A stretch of DNA of 64,000 nt from Streptomyces sp. JHA26 (lineage in GTDB: Bacteria; Actinomycetota; Actinomycetes; Streptomycetales; Streptomycetaceae), in the NCBI RefSeq assembly GCF_002005565.1, contig NZ_BDJC01000022.1:41184-105183 (forward strand), read 5' to 3'. Position 1 is the first letter of the stretch, and each line of letters begins with the position of its first letter. The notes beneath the pieces were generated by a model that was not told the DNA's origin, searched no databases, and saw nothing but the letters and a program-made list of their open reading frames with translations. Below, in pieces: positions 45,370-54,949 of this stretch. Made by a program: the position numbers and the translations under genes.

Positions 45370-46437
45370 TCACACCGACGGCTGGGCGCCCCTCGCCAGG
45401 GTGCCGCACACGGCCGGGGCGCTGCCGGTGGAGTACGGGTCGGTGCCGGCGGGGCCACCGTCCTTGGCCGTCCGGCCGGCGAGCAGCGGGCGCAGGTGGT
45501 TCGCCGAGTCCTCGGCGCAGGACAGCGGTCCGGCCTGCACGGAGGAGGTCACGAGCTGTGTCTGGTGCAGGCGCAGGTCGTCCCGGTCGAAGCGGAAGCG
45601 CAGCTCGCGCCGGACGGTGAACAGCGACGCCTCGGCCCGCGCGTCACCGGCGGGCCGCAGCGGGTAGACGAGGACGTGGTCGGCGGTGACCTCGAGGGTG
45701 GAGGCGTCGCTCTCCACCACCGTCAGACTGCCCCGCACCTTGATCTCGTCACCGGTGGGCCGGGCCCGCGCGGGGTCGAAGCGCACCAGCCACCCGGTGG
45801 GCGCGTGCCGGCCGTCGGCCGCGGGGTGGGCGAAGCTCTCGTCGAACTGGGCGAGCTGGTCGGGGTCGAGCAGCACCCGCACCGAGCGGACGTCGCGGCC
45901 GGTGAGCACCTCCGGGTCGAGCGCCGAGCGGACGATGTAGTCCTTGGCGGTGATCAGCGCGTTCATCACCTGGTCGTCCGAGAAGTGCGCGGTGTGCCGG
46001 ACGCCCGGCAGGGGGATGCCCTCGGCCCCGGCCGCGAAGTGCGCGGCGGGACTGTGCGCGTACAGGTACGCGGGGTCGTCGGCGCCGGGGACCTCGCCCC
46101 GGGGGACGAGCGGGACGACGCTCATCCGCGCCTGGTCGGGCTGCGGACGTGCGGCGGGGCTCTGGTACGGGTGCCGTACGCCCATGTAGATCGCGGTGCC
46201 GAAGGCGAGGGCGATCAGCACGAAGAGGAGCAGCACCTGTCGGGACAGGCCCCGGCGCGTCGGCGGGCGCCGGCGTACGGCCGGGGCGTGGTCGGCGATG
46301 CGTTCCCGGGCGGAGAACTCCTGGAGGCGGGCAGCGCGGACGAACGACTCGTCGAAGACGACGGATCGGTACTCGTCCTCCCCGCCTCCGGGGACGCCCT
46401 CGGGTGTCCCTCCGGGCGGGTCGCCAACCCCTGCCAT
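45370..46437 (-). CDS. Membrane protein with SVVxDExFVxAA motif
   Basis: A 355-aa protein. A cytoplasmic N-terminus has DEYRSVVFDESFVRAARLQEFSARERI in outline (about 20-46). One membrane helix follows at about 68-88 (QVLLLFVLIALAFGTAIYMGV), then a 265-residue exported domain with strand-rich segments and a Cys pair near the end (LSCAED, AVCGTL). The cytoplasmic motif is shared with the protein encoded just upstream at 46523-47092. In S. coelicolor, membrane proteins of this locus have been linked to spore-wall synthesis, which suggests an envelope role. Confidence 0.72.
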   Translation of the reverse strand: MAGVGDPPGGTPEGVPGGGEDEYRSVVFDESFVRAARLQEFSARERIADHAPAVRRRPPTRRGLSRQVLLLFVLIALAFGTAIYMGVRHPYQSPAARPQPDQARMSVVPLVPRGEVPGADDPAYLYAHSPAAHFAAGAEGIPLPGVRHTAHFSDDQVMNALITAKDYIVRSALDPEVLTGRDVRSVRVLLDPDQLAQFDESFAHPAADGRHAPTGWLVRFDPARARPTGDEIKVRGSLTVVESDASTLEVTADHVLVYPLRPAGDARAEASLFTVRRELRFRFDRDDLRLHQTQLVTSSVQAGPLSCAEDSANHLRPLLAGRTAKDGGPAGTDPYSTGSAPAVCGTLARGAQPSV

Positions 46438-46522
46438 ACCTTCAGGGTAGGTCCGGGGAGAGTCGCGTAAACGCGCTGGCGCAGGTCAAGTTGGGACAGG
46501 TTCGGACCACCGGACCGGCAGG

Positions 46523-47092
46523 TCAGGGGCTGCGCGGGATCACCGGGACCGGGGGCCCGGAGTAGTCGGCGGAGGCCGAGGGGGTCACCGTTCCGCCCTG
46601 CTCCCGCCCCGTCGAGGCGGGCGGCGGTGCCTGCTGCGGGCCGCTGCCGGAGGAGGTGCCCCGGTAGACCGCCGCGAAGGCCAGCGCGACCATGCCGACG
46701 CCCATCACCAGGGCGAGCACCCAGGCGACGGGCCGGTGCCAGCGGACCTGCTTGCCACAGGCCGGCGGGGCGCCGTAGGGGCGGTCGAGGAGGTCGCGGT
46801 CGTCGTCCGGGTCGTCGAGGTCGGGATCATGGCCGAAATCGCCGTACCCGTCGTCGTAGCGCTCGGCTCGGGAGCGGCCGCGGCGCGCCGCTTCGGCCTC
46901 GGTGGCCTCGGCTCTGGCCTGCGCGGCCGCCAGGAGGCGTTCGACGGCGGTCGGCTCGTGCACCGCGGCCGCCTGTACGAAGGCCTCGTCGAGGACCACG
47001 GAGGCGAACTCTTCGTCCGACACCCCGTGGTCGTGTTCGTCGTCGGGCTCCCAGCCGTCAGGGAACGGCCTACCCCCCACGTCCTCCGGCAC
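46523..47092 (-). CDS. Membrane protein sharing the SVVxDExFV motif
   Basis: A 189-aa protein. Residues about 26-50 carry EFASVVLDEAFVQAAAVHEPTAVERL in outline, an imperfect copy of the motif in the adjacent gene. An Asp-rich segment (HDPDLDDPDDDRDLLDRPYG) and one membrane helix (WVLALVMGVGMVALAFAAVY, about 135-155) follow, then a Pro/Ser/Thr-rich exported tail of about 35 residues. GTG 47092 is preceded by TACGCT six bases upstream, implying a leaderless mRNA. It may correspond to the SCO2584-type protein reported to interact with the Streptomyces Mre machinery; that link is inferred from position. Confidence 0.68.
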   Translation of the reverse strand: MPEDVGGRPFPDGWEPDDEHDHGVSDEEFASVVLDEAFVQAAAVHEPTAVERLLAAAQARAEATEAEAARRGRSRAERYDDGYGDFGHDPDLDDPDDDRDLLDRPYGAPPACGKQVRWHRPVAWVLALVMGVGMVALAFAAVYRGTSSGSGPQQAPPPASTGREQGGTVTPSASADYSGPPVPVIPRSP

Positions 47093-47193
47093 GGGTCCAG
47101 CGTAGACCTGGGGGGTCGATTTGGGCAGACGGCGGGGAAATTCATCCGGTGGGTGAGATGCCCCGTTCGGATCAGTGGTGCCCGGCACGCGCC

Positions 47194-48480
47194 TCAGCGT
47201 CGCACGTGTCCGTCGCCGGTGACGATGTACTTGGTGCTGGTCAGCTCCGGCAGGCCCATCGGGCCGCGGGCGTGCAGCTTCTGGGTGGAGATGCCGATCT
47301 CGGCGCCGAAGCCGAACTGGCCGCCGTCGGTGAACCGGGTGGAGGCGTTCACGGCGACGGTGGTGGAGTCGACCAACTGGGTGAAGCGGCGGGCGGCCTG
47401 CTGCGAGGTCGTCACGATGGCCTCGGTGTGGCCGGAGGTCCACAGCCGGATGTGCTCGACGGCCTTGTCGAGGGAGTCCACGACCGCCGCGGCGATGTCG
47501 TACGACAGGTACTCCGTCTCCCAGTCCTCCGGCGTGGCCGCCACCACGGTCGCCTTGGTGTCCTGGGCGTGCGCCATGACCCGCTCGTCGGCGTGCACGG
47601 TGACGCCGGCCTCGGCGAGGGCGTCCAGGGCGCGGGGCAGGAACTCGGCGGCGATGTCCTGGTGGACGAGGAGGGTCTCGGCGGCGTTGCAGACGCTGAC
47701 GCGGTGCGCCTTGGAGTTGATCAGGATGTCGACGGCCGTGTCGAGGTCGGCCTGCGCGTCGACGTAGACGTGGCAGTTGCCGGTGCCGGTCTCGATGACC
47801 GGGACGGTGGACTCCTGGACGACCGTGTTGATCAGCGAGGCGCCGCCGCGCGGGATGAGCACGTCGACCAGGCCGCGGGCGCGCATCAGCTCGCGCACGC
47901 TCTCGCGGCTCTCGCCCGGCACGAGCTGCACGGCGTCGGCCGGCAGCCCGGCCCCGCCGACGGCGTCGCGGACGACCCGGACCAGGGCGGTGTTCGACCG
48001 GTACGCGGAGGAGGAGCCGCGCAGCAGGACGGCGTTGCCGGACTTCAGGCACAGGGCGGCGGCGTCGACCGTGACGTTGGGCCGGCCCTCGTAGATGATG
48101 CCGACCACGCCGAGCGGCACCCGGACCTGGCGCAGGTCGATGCCGTTGGGGAGGGTGGAGCCGCGTACGACCTCGCCGACCGGGTCGGGCAGCGCGACGA
48201 CGTCGCGGACGTCGGAGGCGATGGCGCGGACCCGCTCCGGGGTCAGCGTGAGCCGGTCGACGATGGCCTCGCTGGTCCCGGCCGCGCGGGCCTTGGCCAC
48301 GTCCTGGGCGTTGGCCTCCACGATCTCGCTCGTACGGACCTCCAGCGCGTCCGCGACGGCGAGCAGCGCGTCGTCCTTCGCGGCCCGCGGCAGCGGCGCG
48401 AGGTCGGCCGCGGCGGCCTTGGCCCGGTAGGCGGCCCGGGTGACCGGGGACATCGAGTCGTACGGCGAGAGCGTGGTCAT
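47194..48480 (-). CDS. proA: Glutamate-5-semialdehyde dehydrogenase (gamma-glutamyl phosphate reductase)
   Basis: A 428-aa enzyme of proline biosynthesis that reduces gamma-glutamyl phosphate with [37 protein letters not shown] is a hallmark stretch. [11 protein letters not shown] holds the catalytic Cys, and [33 protein letters not shown] is the C-terminal signature. ATG 48480 begins the domain. Length is normal. It lies downstream of the 171-aa hypothetical gene and proB, as in other Streptomyces. Confidence 0.95.
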   Translation of the reverse strand: MTTLSPYDSMSPVTRAAYRAKAAAADLAPLPRAAKDDALLAVADALEVRTSEIVEANAQDVAKARAAGTSEAIVDRLTLTPERVRAIASDVRDVVALPDPVGEVVRGSTLPNGIDLRQVRVPLGVVGIIYEGRPNVTVDAAALCLKSGNAVLLRGSSSAYRSNTALVRVVRDAVGGAGLPADAVQLVPGESRESVRELMRARGLVDVLIPRGGASLINTVVQESTVPVIETGTGNCHVYVDAQADLDTAVDILINSKAHRVSVCNAAETLLVHQDIAAEFLPRALDALAEAGVTVHADERVMAHAQDTKATVVAATPEDWETEYLSYDIAAAVVDSLDKAVEHIRLWTSGHTEAIVTTSQQAARRFTQLVDSTTVAVNASTRFTDGGQFGFGAEIGISTQKLHARGPMGLPELTSTKYIVTGDGHVRR

Positions 48481-48632
48481 GAGGGGAAGCGTAGTGGGCC
48501 GGACGAGGCCGTTCGCCGCTCGTCCCACACCGCGAGACATGCGCCGGGCGGGGCCGAAAGGGGGCGGACCGGAGAGGTCCGGGAGAAGGGAGGGACGGGA
48601 GGAGGGGCCCTGGAAGGGCTGGGAGAGGGGGC

Positions 48633-49148
48633 CTAGAAGGGGTGGACGCCGACCGGGGTCGCGGGCGCGGGGCCGTATCCCGCGGCGATGCGCTGGTGGT
48701 AGGTCGCGCGGTCGATGACCTCCAGGCCGACGATCTCCCAGGGCGGCAGTCCCGCGGTCTGCCGGTGCTCGCCCCACAGGCGCAGGGCCACGGCGGCGGC
48801 GTCGTGCAGGTCGCGGGCCTCCTCCCAGTACCGGATCTCCGCGTGGTCGTCGGCGTACCGGCTGGTCAGCAGGAAGGGGTGGTCGTGGGCGAGCTGCTCC
48901 AGGGCGCGGCGCACCTCGGGGAGCGGGGCGCGGGCGCCGGAGACGCTGAGGGTGACGTGCCACAGGCGCGGCGTGTGGGCCGGTTCCTCGCCCCGGAAGC
49001 GGTCGCCGGCCGCGACGCTCGTCAGGGCGCGTTCCTCGCCGCCCGCGCGGGCGCCGCCGCGGGCCCCGGTGGCGCCGCGCGGTCCGGTACCGCCCCGGGA
49101 GCCGGTACCACCGCGGGACGCCGCCGTCCCAGGGCGCACTCCGCTCAC
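48633..49148 (-). CDS. Conserved hypothetical protein (171 aa) in the pro locus
   Basis: A 171-aa soluble protein. The first 40 residues are a Gly/Arg/Thr low-complexity repeat ([16 protein letters not shown]). The rest is a compact domain: [65 protein letters not shown] in outline. GTG 49148 has GAAGGAGG six bases upstream. It lies between proB and proA on their strand. I do not recognise the family; the position hints at a role near proline metabolism only by neighbourhood. Confidence 0.7.
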   Translation of the reverse strand: MSGVRPGTAASRGGTGSRGGTGPRGATGARGGARAGGEERALTSVAAGDRFRGEEPAHTPRLWHVTLSVSGARAPLPEVRRALEQLAHDHPFLLTSRYADDHAEIRYWEEARDLHDAAAVALRLWGEHRQTAGLPPWEIVGLEVIDRATYHQRIAAGYGPAPATPVGVHPF

Positions 49149-49283
49149 GACGGCCTCCTTCACGCACACGGCTGGGCCCGGTGGTCGGCCGGGCCTGTCC
49201 CTGAGGAAAGTTGAGCAGGCCGCGGGAGATCCCGTGCCGGTTTTACGGAACGTCCACCACCGATTCGGGGACGTTTCGGCCTA

Positions 49284-50408
49284 TTACGGGTGCAGGATCA
49301 CCAGATCGTCCCTGTGTACGACCTCGCGTTCGTACTCCGGTCCGAGCTCGCGCGCCAGCTCCCGGGTGGAGCGGCCGATCAGCCGCGGGATCTCCTTGGC
49401 GTCGAAGCCGACGAGCCCCCGGGCCACCGCGCGCCCCTCGCCGTCCCGCAGTTCCACGGGGTCGCCCGCGGCGAACTCGCCCTCGACCCCGGCGATGCCG
49501 GCCGGGAGCAGCGACTTGCGGCCCTCGACGACCGCGCGCACCGCCCCGGCGTCGAGCACGAGCGCGCCGCGCGGGGCGGAGGCGTGCTGGAGCCACAGCA
49601 GACGGTCGGTGGAGCGCTTGCCGGTGGCGTGGAAGTAGGTGCCGGTGTCGCCGCCGGCCAGGGCGTCGGCGGCGTGGACGGCGCTGGTCAGCACGACGGG
49701 GATGCCGGCGGCGGCGGCGATCCGGGCCGCCTCGACCTTGGTGACCATGCCGCCGGTGCCGACCCCGGCCCTGCCGGCGCTGCCGATCTCGACGTGCGCG
49801 AGGTCGGCCGGGCCGCGCACCTCCGCTATCCGGGAGGTGCCCGGCCTGCTCGGGTCGCCGTCGTAGACGCCGTCGACGTCGGACAGCAGCACCAGCAGGT
49901 CGGCGCGGACGAGGTGGGCGACGAGGGCGGCGAGGCGGTCGTTGTCGCCGAAGCGGATCTCGTCGGTGGCGACGGTGTCGTTCTCGTTGACGACCGGGAA
50001 GGCGCCCATCGCGAGGAGCTTGTCGAGGGTGCGGGAGGCGTTGCGGTGCTGGGAGCGGCGGCTCATGTCGTCGGACGTCAGGAGCACCTGGCCGACCCGG
50101 ACGCCGTAGCGGGCGAAGGAGGCGGTGTAGCGGGCCACCAGCAGGCCCTGGCCGACGCTGGCGGCGGCCTGCTGCCGGGCCAGGTCCCTCGGGCGGCGGT
50201 GCAGGCCGAGGGGGGCGAGGCCGGCGGCGATGGCGCCGGAGGAGACGAGGACGACCTCCTTGTCGGCGCCCCGCACCTTGGCGAGGACGTCGACGAGCGC
50301 GTCGACGCGGTCGGCGTCCAGGCCCCCGGCCGCGGTGGTCAACGACGAGGAACCGACCTTGACGACGATCCTGCGGGCCTCGCCCACGGCTTGCCTTGCC
50401 CCTGCCAC
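49284..50408 (-). CDS. proB: Glutamate 5-kinase
   Basis: A 374-aa kinase catalysing the first step of proline synthesis. RIVVKVGSSSLT opens the amino-acid kinase domain, with VLVSSGAIAAGLAPLGL, PVVNENDTVATDEIRFGDNDRLAALVA and GTGGMVTKVEAARIA. A C-terminal PUA domain (ALVLDAGAVRAVVEGRKSLLPAGIAGVEGEFAAGDPVEL) follows, where proline feedback acts in relatives. The start is GTG 50408; an upstream GTG (50456) five bases after TAGATT could be a leaderless alternative. In most Streptomyces proB lies near obgE; here 10 kb of envelope genes separate them. Confidence 0.94.
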   Translation of the reverse strand: MAGARQAVGEARRIVVKVGSSSLTTAAGGLDADRVDALVDVLAKVRGADKEVVLVSSGAIAAGLAPLGLHRRPRDLARQQAAASVGQGLLVARYTASFARYGVRVGQVLLTSDDMSRRSQHRNASRTLDKLLAMGAFPVVNENDTVATDEIRFGDNDRLAALVAHLVRADLLVLLSDVDGVYDGDPSRPGTSRIAEVRGPADLAHVEIGSAGRAGVGTGGMVTKVEAARIAAAAGIPVVLTSAVHAADALAGGDTGTYFHATGKRSTDRLLWLQHASAPRGALVLDAGAVRAVVEGRKSLLPAGIAGVEGEFAAGDPVELRDGEGRAVARGLVGFDAKEIPRLIGRSTRELARELGPEYEREVVHRDDLVILHP

Positions 50409-50732
50409 TGTGCCGTCTGCCCTCTCGCGTCGACGCGCGCCGGTGTCTGCGCTCACCAGGCAATCTACGCGAACGGCGCCGTTCGCCGCGGAGCGCGTCC
50501 AGGCTGCGGACAAGGAGCGCGGCCGTCGGGTACCCCGTCGCCGCAGGCACTTGTACAGGTGTTCCGCAACTTGTGCCCCGTATTCAACGGGTGTGGAGGT
50601 CCGTGAAAATCAATTCGGACATATGGACTGGGAAGTCGACATCACGAACATTACCCTTGGCGGCAGGGCACAGACTGTCCGGCTACCGTGCCCGCAGACC
50701 CGCGGTCAGCTCCCCGGAACAGGTTGTAGAGG
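50409..50732. promoter_or_regulatory. Divergent promoter region proB / GT2-CDP-glycerol gene
   Basis: A 324-bp gap without a supportable gene. It contains TAGATT on the minus strand near 50461 as a proB -10 candidate. The 50575-50665 stretch is AT-richer (for example ATTCGGACATATGGAC) and likely holds the plus-strand promoter. AGAGG lies just before the ATG at 50733. Confidence 0.4.
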
Positions 50733-52961
50733 ATGCCCACTTTTTCCGTCATCGTTCCCGCGTACAAAGTGCAGGGCTACCTGTCCGAGTGTCTCGACTC
50801 CGTACTCGGTCAGGGCTACGCGGACTTCGAGATCGTCGCGGTCGACGACTGCTCGCCGGACGCCTCCGGGGCGATTCTCGACGCATACGCGGACCGCGAT
50901 GCGCGCATACGCGTGATTCACCTCGCGCAGAACGTGGGACTGGGGCTCGCGCGCAACGCCGGGCTGGAAAAGGCGCGGGGCGACTACGTGCTGTTCCTGG
51001 ACAGTGACGACACCCTGACCGACGGCGCGCTGGCGGCGATGGCCGAGCGGATCGACGCCACCGGCGGCCCCGACATCCTCGTCTACGACTACGCCCGCAC
51101 CTACTGGGACGGCAGGGTCAGGCGCAACCAGCGGGCGGACCTGCTCGCGTACGACGGCTCGGACGTCTTCTCCCTGGCCGAGCACCCGCACCTGCTCGAC
51201 CTGCTGCAGATCGTCTGGAACAAGGCCTACCGGCGCGCGTTCGTCGCCGGGACCGGGCTCGCCTTCCCGCCGGGGTACTACGAGGACGCCCCCTGGACGT
51301 TCTGCTCCCTGATCACCGCCGAGCGGATCGCCCTGCTGGACCGCGTCTGCGTCCACTACCGGCAGCGCCGGGAGGGCGGCAACATCCTCAAGACGGTCAG
51401 CCGCAGGCATTTCGACATCTTCGATCAGTACCGGCGCGTGTTCGCCTATCTCGACGCGCACCAGGAACTCGACCAGTGGCGTGCGCCGTTGTTCCGGAAA
51501 ATGGTCGACCACTATCTGACCGTGCTGGAGCGCCCGGACCGGCTGCCGCGGAATGCGCGCGCGGAATTCTTCCGGCGGGCGGCGGCCGACTACCGCGCCC
51601 GACTGCCGCTGAACTTCCCCCGCCCGCCCGGAAATCACGGCCGCAAGTACGCGATGCTGGGACGCGGGGCGTACACCGCAATGACGGGGGCGACGCATGC
51701 GGCGAAAGTGGAGGAGCAGGTCAGGAAACACGCCCGGTCCGCCGTGATCCGGTCCAAGCGAGGGGCGATGGACCTGTTCTACCGCGCCCAGCTGAGAATG
51801 CCGCTGGACGAGAACCTGGCCGTTTTCTCGGCCTACTGGAGTCGCAGCGTCTCCTGCAATCCCGCGGCCGTCGACGCCGAACTCGCCCGTCTCGCGCCGC
51901 ACGTCCGCCGCGTGTGGGTGATCCGCCCCGACGCGGTGTCCGGGGTGCCCGCGGGCGTGGAGCACGTGCGCGCCGGCTCGCGGGAGTACTGGGCCGCCGT
52001 GGCACGCGCCACGTACCTGGTGAACAACGTGAACTTCGCGGACGCCGTGGTGAAGCGGGAGGGCCAGATCCACGTGCAGACCCACCACGGGACTCCGCTG
52101 AAGACCATGGGCCTGGACCAGCGGAGGTACCCGGCGTCCACGAACATGGACTTCGCCCGGCTCCTCAGGCGCTGCGACCGCTGGGACTACAGCATCAGTT
52201 CCAACCGGCACTCGACCCTGGTGTGGGAGCGGGCCTACCCCTCCTTCTACACGGCGCTGGAGACCGGTTACCCGCGCAACGACGTCCTCGTCCGCGCCGG
52301 TGCCGAGGACGTGCGCCGGGCGCGCGCGGCCCTGGGCCTGGCCGACGGCACGAAGGCGTTCCTGTACATGCCGACGCACCGCGAGTACCAGCCGGACTTC
52401 AGGCCTCCCCTGGACCTGGCCCGGTTCGCCCGGGAACTCGGGCCCGACGTGACCCTGCTGGTGCGCGGCCACTACTTCTACGGCAACTCCCCGCACGTCG
52501 ACGAGCTCTGCCGCACGGGCCGGATCGTCGACGTGACCGCGCACCCCCGGGTCGAGGAGCTGTACCTCGCCGCGGACGCGCTCGTCACGGACTACTCCTC
52601 CGCGATGTTCGACTACGCCGTGCTGGACCGCCCGGTCATCAGCTACGTCCCCGACTGGGACATCTACTCCGCCGTCCGCGGCACCTACTTCGACCTGACC
52701 GAGGAACCGCCCGGCGCAGTGGTCACCACGCAGGAGGAGCTGCTGGCGCTGCTCGCCTCGGGCGCCCACGACAGCGCGGAGACGGCCGGGCGCCGGGACG
52801 CCTTCCGCCGGCGTTTCTGCGAGTTCGACGACGGGCGCGCGGCCGAGCGCGTCGTACGGCGCGTCTTCCTCGGGGAGCGGACGCCGCTGCCCTTCGTGCC
52901 GTTCGACGAGCGCCGCCCGGTGCCGACTCCCGCCCAGGCCGCCGAGGGGCGAAAAGTCTGA
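50733..52961 (+). CDS. Bifunctional GT2 glycosyltransferase / CDP-glycerol glycerophosphotransferase
   Basis: A 742-aa two-domain protein. Residues 1 to about 230 are a GT-A/GT2 domain: FSVIVPAYKVQGYLSECLDSVLGQGY, VDDCSPDASG and the DxD-like FLDSDDTL. Residues about 370-720 are TagF-like: QTHHGTPLKTMG, GYPRNDVLV, MPTHREYQPDF and VTDYSSAMFDYAVLDRPVI, which bind CDP-glycerol or a similar CDP-polyol. Such enzymes polymerise poly(glycerol phosphate)-type or sugar-phosphate chains on the cytoplasmic membrane face. Divergent from proB. The activated substrate is unknown. Confidence 0.85.
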   Translation: MPTFSVIVPAYKVQGYLSECLDSVLGQGYADFEIVAVDDCSPDASGAILDAYADRDARIRVIHLAQNVGLGLARNAGLEKARGDYVLFLDSDDTLTDGALAAMAERIDATGGPDILVYDYARTYWDGRVRRNQRADLLAYDGSDVFSLAEHPHLLDLLQIVWNKAYRRAFVAGTGLAFPPGYYEDAPWTFCSLITAERIALLDRVCVHYRQRREGGNILKTVSRRHFDIFDQYRRVFAYLDAHQELDQWRAPLFRKMVDHYLTVLERPDRLPRNARAEFFRRAAADYRARLPLNFPRPPGNHGRKYAMLGRGAYTAMTGATHAAKVEEQVRKHARSAVIRSKRGAMDLFYRAQLRMPLDENLAVFSAYWSRSVSCNPAAVDAELARLAPHVRRVWVIRPDAVSGVPAGVEHVRAGSREYWAAVARATYLVNNVNFADAVVKREGQIHVQTHHGTPLKTMGLDQRRYPASTNMDFARLLRRCDRWDYSISSNRHSTLVWERAYPSFYTALETGYPRNDVLVRAGAEDVRRARAALGLADGTKAFLYMPTHREYQPDFRPPLDLARFARELGPDVTLLVRGHYFYGNSPHVDELCRTGRIVDVTAHPRVEELYLAADALVTDYSSAMFDYAVLDRPVISYVPDWDIYSAVRGTYFDLTEEPPGAVVTTQEELLALLASGAHDSAETAGRRDAFRRRFCEFDDGRAAERVVRRVFLGERTPLPFVPFDERRPVPTPAQAAEGRKV

Positions 52962-53117
52962 CCTCGACGGCCCTCCGGCCGACACATGACGGGATCCAAC
53001 TGGTGTGCGAAACCCGGGTCTCAAGTGTCACAGGTGTCACATACAATCCGGTGATCACCGGCGGTGGTCGCACTTCCTTCACCACGCCGACTCATCGACT
53101 TCACCTGTGGGGGGCTT

Positions 53118-54851
53118 TTGTCCATTTCGCGTACCGCCAAGAGAGCACGGCGTTCCCGCCTGCTCGGCTGCACCGCCCTCGCGGTGGCCGCGGGCATGCT
53201 GCTCGGCACTCCGGCCGTCGCCGCCGACAAGCCGTCGCCGGACGTCGACGTGACGGTGCCCAAGTCCGAGCTGCCGCGGCTGGACCGTGTCACGCCGAAG
53301 GCGAAGCGGCAGGCGCCGCGGGCGCTCGTCGCCGCGGCCCCCGCGGCCCGCTTCGACGTGGACGGTGACGGCTACACCGACATGCTGATGCGGCTGCAGG
53401 ACGGCGCCACGTACGTCTGGCGCACCACGACGGGCGAGTTCACCCCGTACGTCATCAACGTCAACGACTACGAGGAGAAGCAGAAGGACATCATCACGCC
53501 CGGCGACGTCGACGGCGAAGGAGGCCCGGAGGTCTTCACGCTGTCGCAGACGGGCACCCTCTCCCTGTTCCAGAGCTGGGGCGTGGACAACACGGGCTAC
53601 TCCACCTGGAACGGCACGGGCTGGCAGATCTACAACAAGGTCATCGCGCCCGGGGACGTGACCGGAGACGGCAGGCCCGACCTGCTCGCGCGGACCTACG
53701 CCGGAGACCTGTACCTGTACGCGGGCACGGGCAACGTGTCCTCCCCGCTCCGCGGGCGGGTCCGGATCAGCGGCGGCTGGTCCATGTTCGACCAGTTGGT
53801 CGGCATGGGGGACATGAACGGCGACGGCATCGGTGACGTCGTCGGCCGCACCCCTGCCGGCGACCTGTTCCTCTACGCCGGCCGGGGCGGCACCACCTCC
53901 CCGCTCACCCCCCGGCAGCACATCGGCCAGGGCTGGACCGTCTACAACCAGATCGTCGCCGGGGACGACTGGGACGGCGACGGACTCGGCGACCTGCTCG
54001 GCCGCACCCCTTCCGGCGCCCTGTACTACTACCGGGCGAACGGCAGGGGTGGCTTCGACACCAAGCAGCAGGTCGGCACCGGTTTCGAGCCCGTCGACCT
54101 CTTCGCCGGCAGCGGGGCCCACCCGCACCTCGGCAAGTCCTCGCTGCTCGGTCTGGACGCGAAGGGCACGCTGTACTGGTACGGCGTGCGGAACAACGGC
54201 CTGCTGACCTCGCGCTCCCAGGTCAGCGACACGGGCGGCTGGGCCGGTGCCCGCATCGGGTACGCGTCCTCGCTCGACAACGACGGGAACGCGGACCTTC
54301 TGGAGCTGTACAACGGCGTCCTCTACAACTACGCCAGTACGGCCGACGAGTACCTGGCCACCGGATGGGGCAAGTACAACCTCTTCCTCGGCCCGGGCGA
54401 CCTGAACGACGACGGCAAGGGCGACCTGCTCGCCCGGGACACGTCCGGCACCCTGTTCCTCTTCCGCGGCAAGGGCCACGGCGCCTCCCTGTCCTCACCG
54501 CTCAGGGTGGGCGGGGGCTGGAACGCCTACAACAAGATCGTGGGCGCCGGGGACTTCACCGGGGACGGCCGCGCCGACATCGTCGCGCGGACCCCGGCCG
54601 GCCAGCTGTACCTCTACCGCGGGACCGGCGTCAGCACCTCGCCGCTCGCCGGCAAGGTCTACCTGGGCTCCGGCTGGCAGCAGTACAACAAGCTGATCTC
54701 GCCCGGCGACATCGACGGGGACGGCCGTGCCGACCTGCTCGCGGCCAACTCCAAGGGCGAGCTGTTCCGCTACAGCTCCTACAGCAACGGGCGGTTCAAG
54801 GCCCGCGTGAAGGCGGGCACCGGCTGGAACACCTACCGGGACATCTACTGA
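53118..54851 (+). CDS. Secreted FG-GAP/VCBS-repeat protein
   Basis: A 577-aa exported beta-propeller-like protein. A Sec signal peptide (basic RTAKRARRSR, then LLGCTALAVAAGMLLGTPAVAA) is followed by about nine FG-GAP-like blades, each with a DxDGDGxxD calcium loop: FDVDGDGYTDML, PGDVTGDGRPDLLAR, MGDMNGDGIGDVVGR, PGDLNDDGKGDLLAR and PGDIDGDGRADLLAA among them. TTG 53118 was chosen: GGGGGG lies about 8 nt upstream and the signal peptide starts there. A GTG at 53064 lacks this. It sits between envelope glycosyltransferases, convergent with the GT4-Stealth gene. Adhesion or glycan binding is possible. Confidence 0.8.
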   Translation: MSISRTAKRARRSRLLGCTALAVAAGMLLGTPAVAADKPSPDVDVTVPKSELPRLDRVTPKAKRQAPRALVAAAPAARFDVDGDGYTDMLMRLQDGATYVWRTTTGEFTPYVINVNDYEEKQKDIITPGDVDGEGGPEVFTLSQTGTLSLFQSWGVDNTGYSTWNGTGWQIYNKVIAPGDVTGDGRPDLLARTYAGDLYLYAGTGNVSSPLRGRVRISGGWSMFDQLVGMGDMNGDGIGDVVGRTPAGDLFLYAGRGGTTSPLTPRQHIGQGWTVYNQIVAGDDWDGDGLGDLLGRTPSGALYYYRANGRGGFDTKQQVGTGFEPVDLFAGSGAHPHLGKSSLLGLDAKGTLYWYGVRNNGLLTSRSQVSDTGGWAGARIGYASSLDNDGNADLLELYNGVLYNYASTADEYLATGWGKYNLFLGPGDLNDDGKGDLLARDTSGTLFLFRGKGHGASLSSPLRVGGGWNAYNKIVGAGDFTGDGRADIVARTPAGQLYLYRGTGVSTSPLAGKVYLGSGWQQYNKLISPGDIDGDGRADLLAANSKGELFRYSSYSNGRFKARVKAGTGWNTYRDIY

Positions 54852-54875
54852 TGTAGCGGGAGGGCCCACCGATGA

Positions 54876-54919
54876 GAAAGGGGGGCTGCCGACACTGACC
54901 GTGTCGGCAGCCCCCTTTC
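54876..54919. terminator. Bidirectional hairpin terminator after the FG-GAP gene
   Basis: AAAGGGGG-CTGCCGACAC pairs with GTGTCGGCAG-CCCCCTTT across TGACC, with one bulged G. It lies between the convergent FG-GAP and GT4-Stealth genes, which end at 54851 and 54950. Confidence 0.85.
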
Positions 54920-54949
54920 CGTCACGCGGCCGCCGCGAGCGGCGCCGCG

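Noticed and set aside
49170..49283. Terminator downstream of proB
   Set aside because: Only a weak ACGTCC/GGACGT pairing with a long loop; not convincing.
53064..53117. GTG start 18 codons upstream for the FG-GAP protein
   Set aside because: It would put a hydrophilic stretch before the signal peptide, and no Shine-Dalgarno is present. TTG 53118 has GGGGGG. Not fully excluded.
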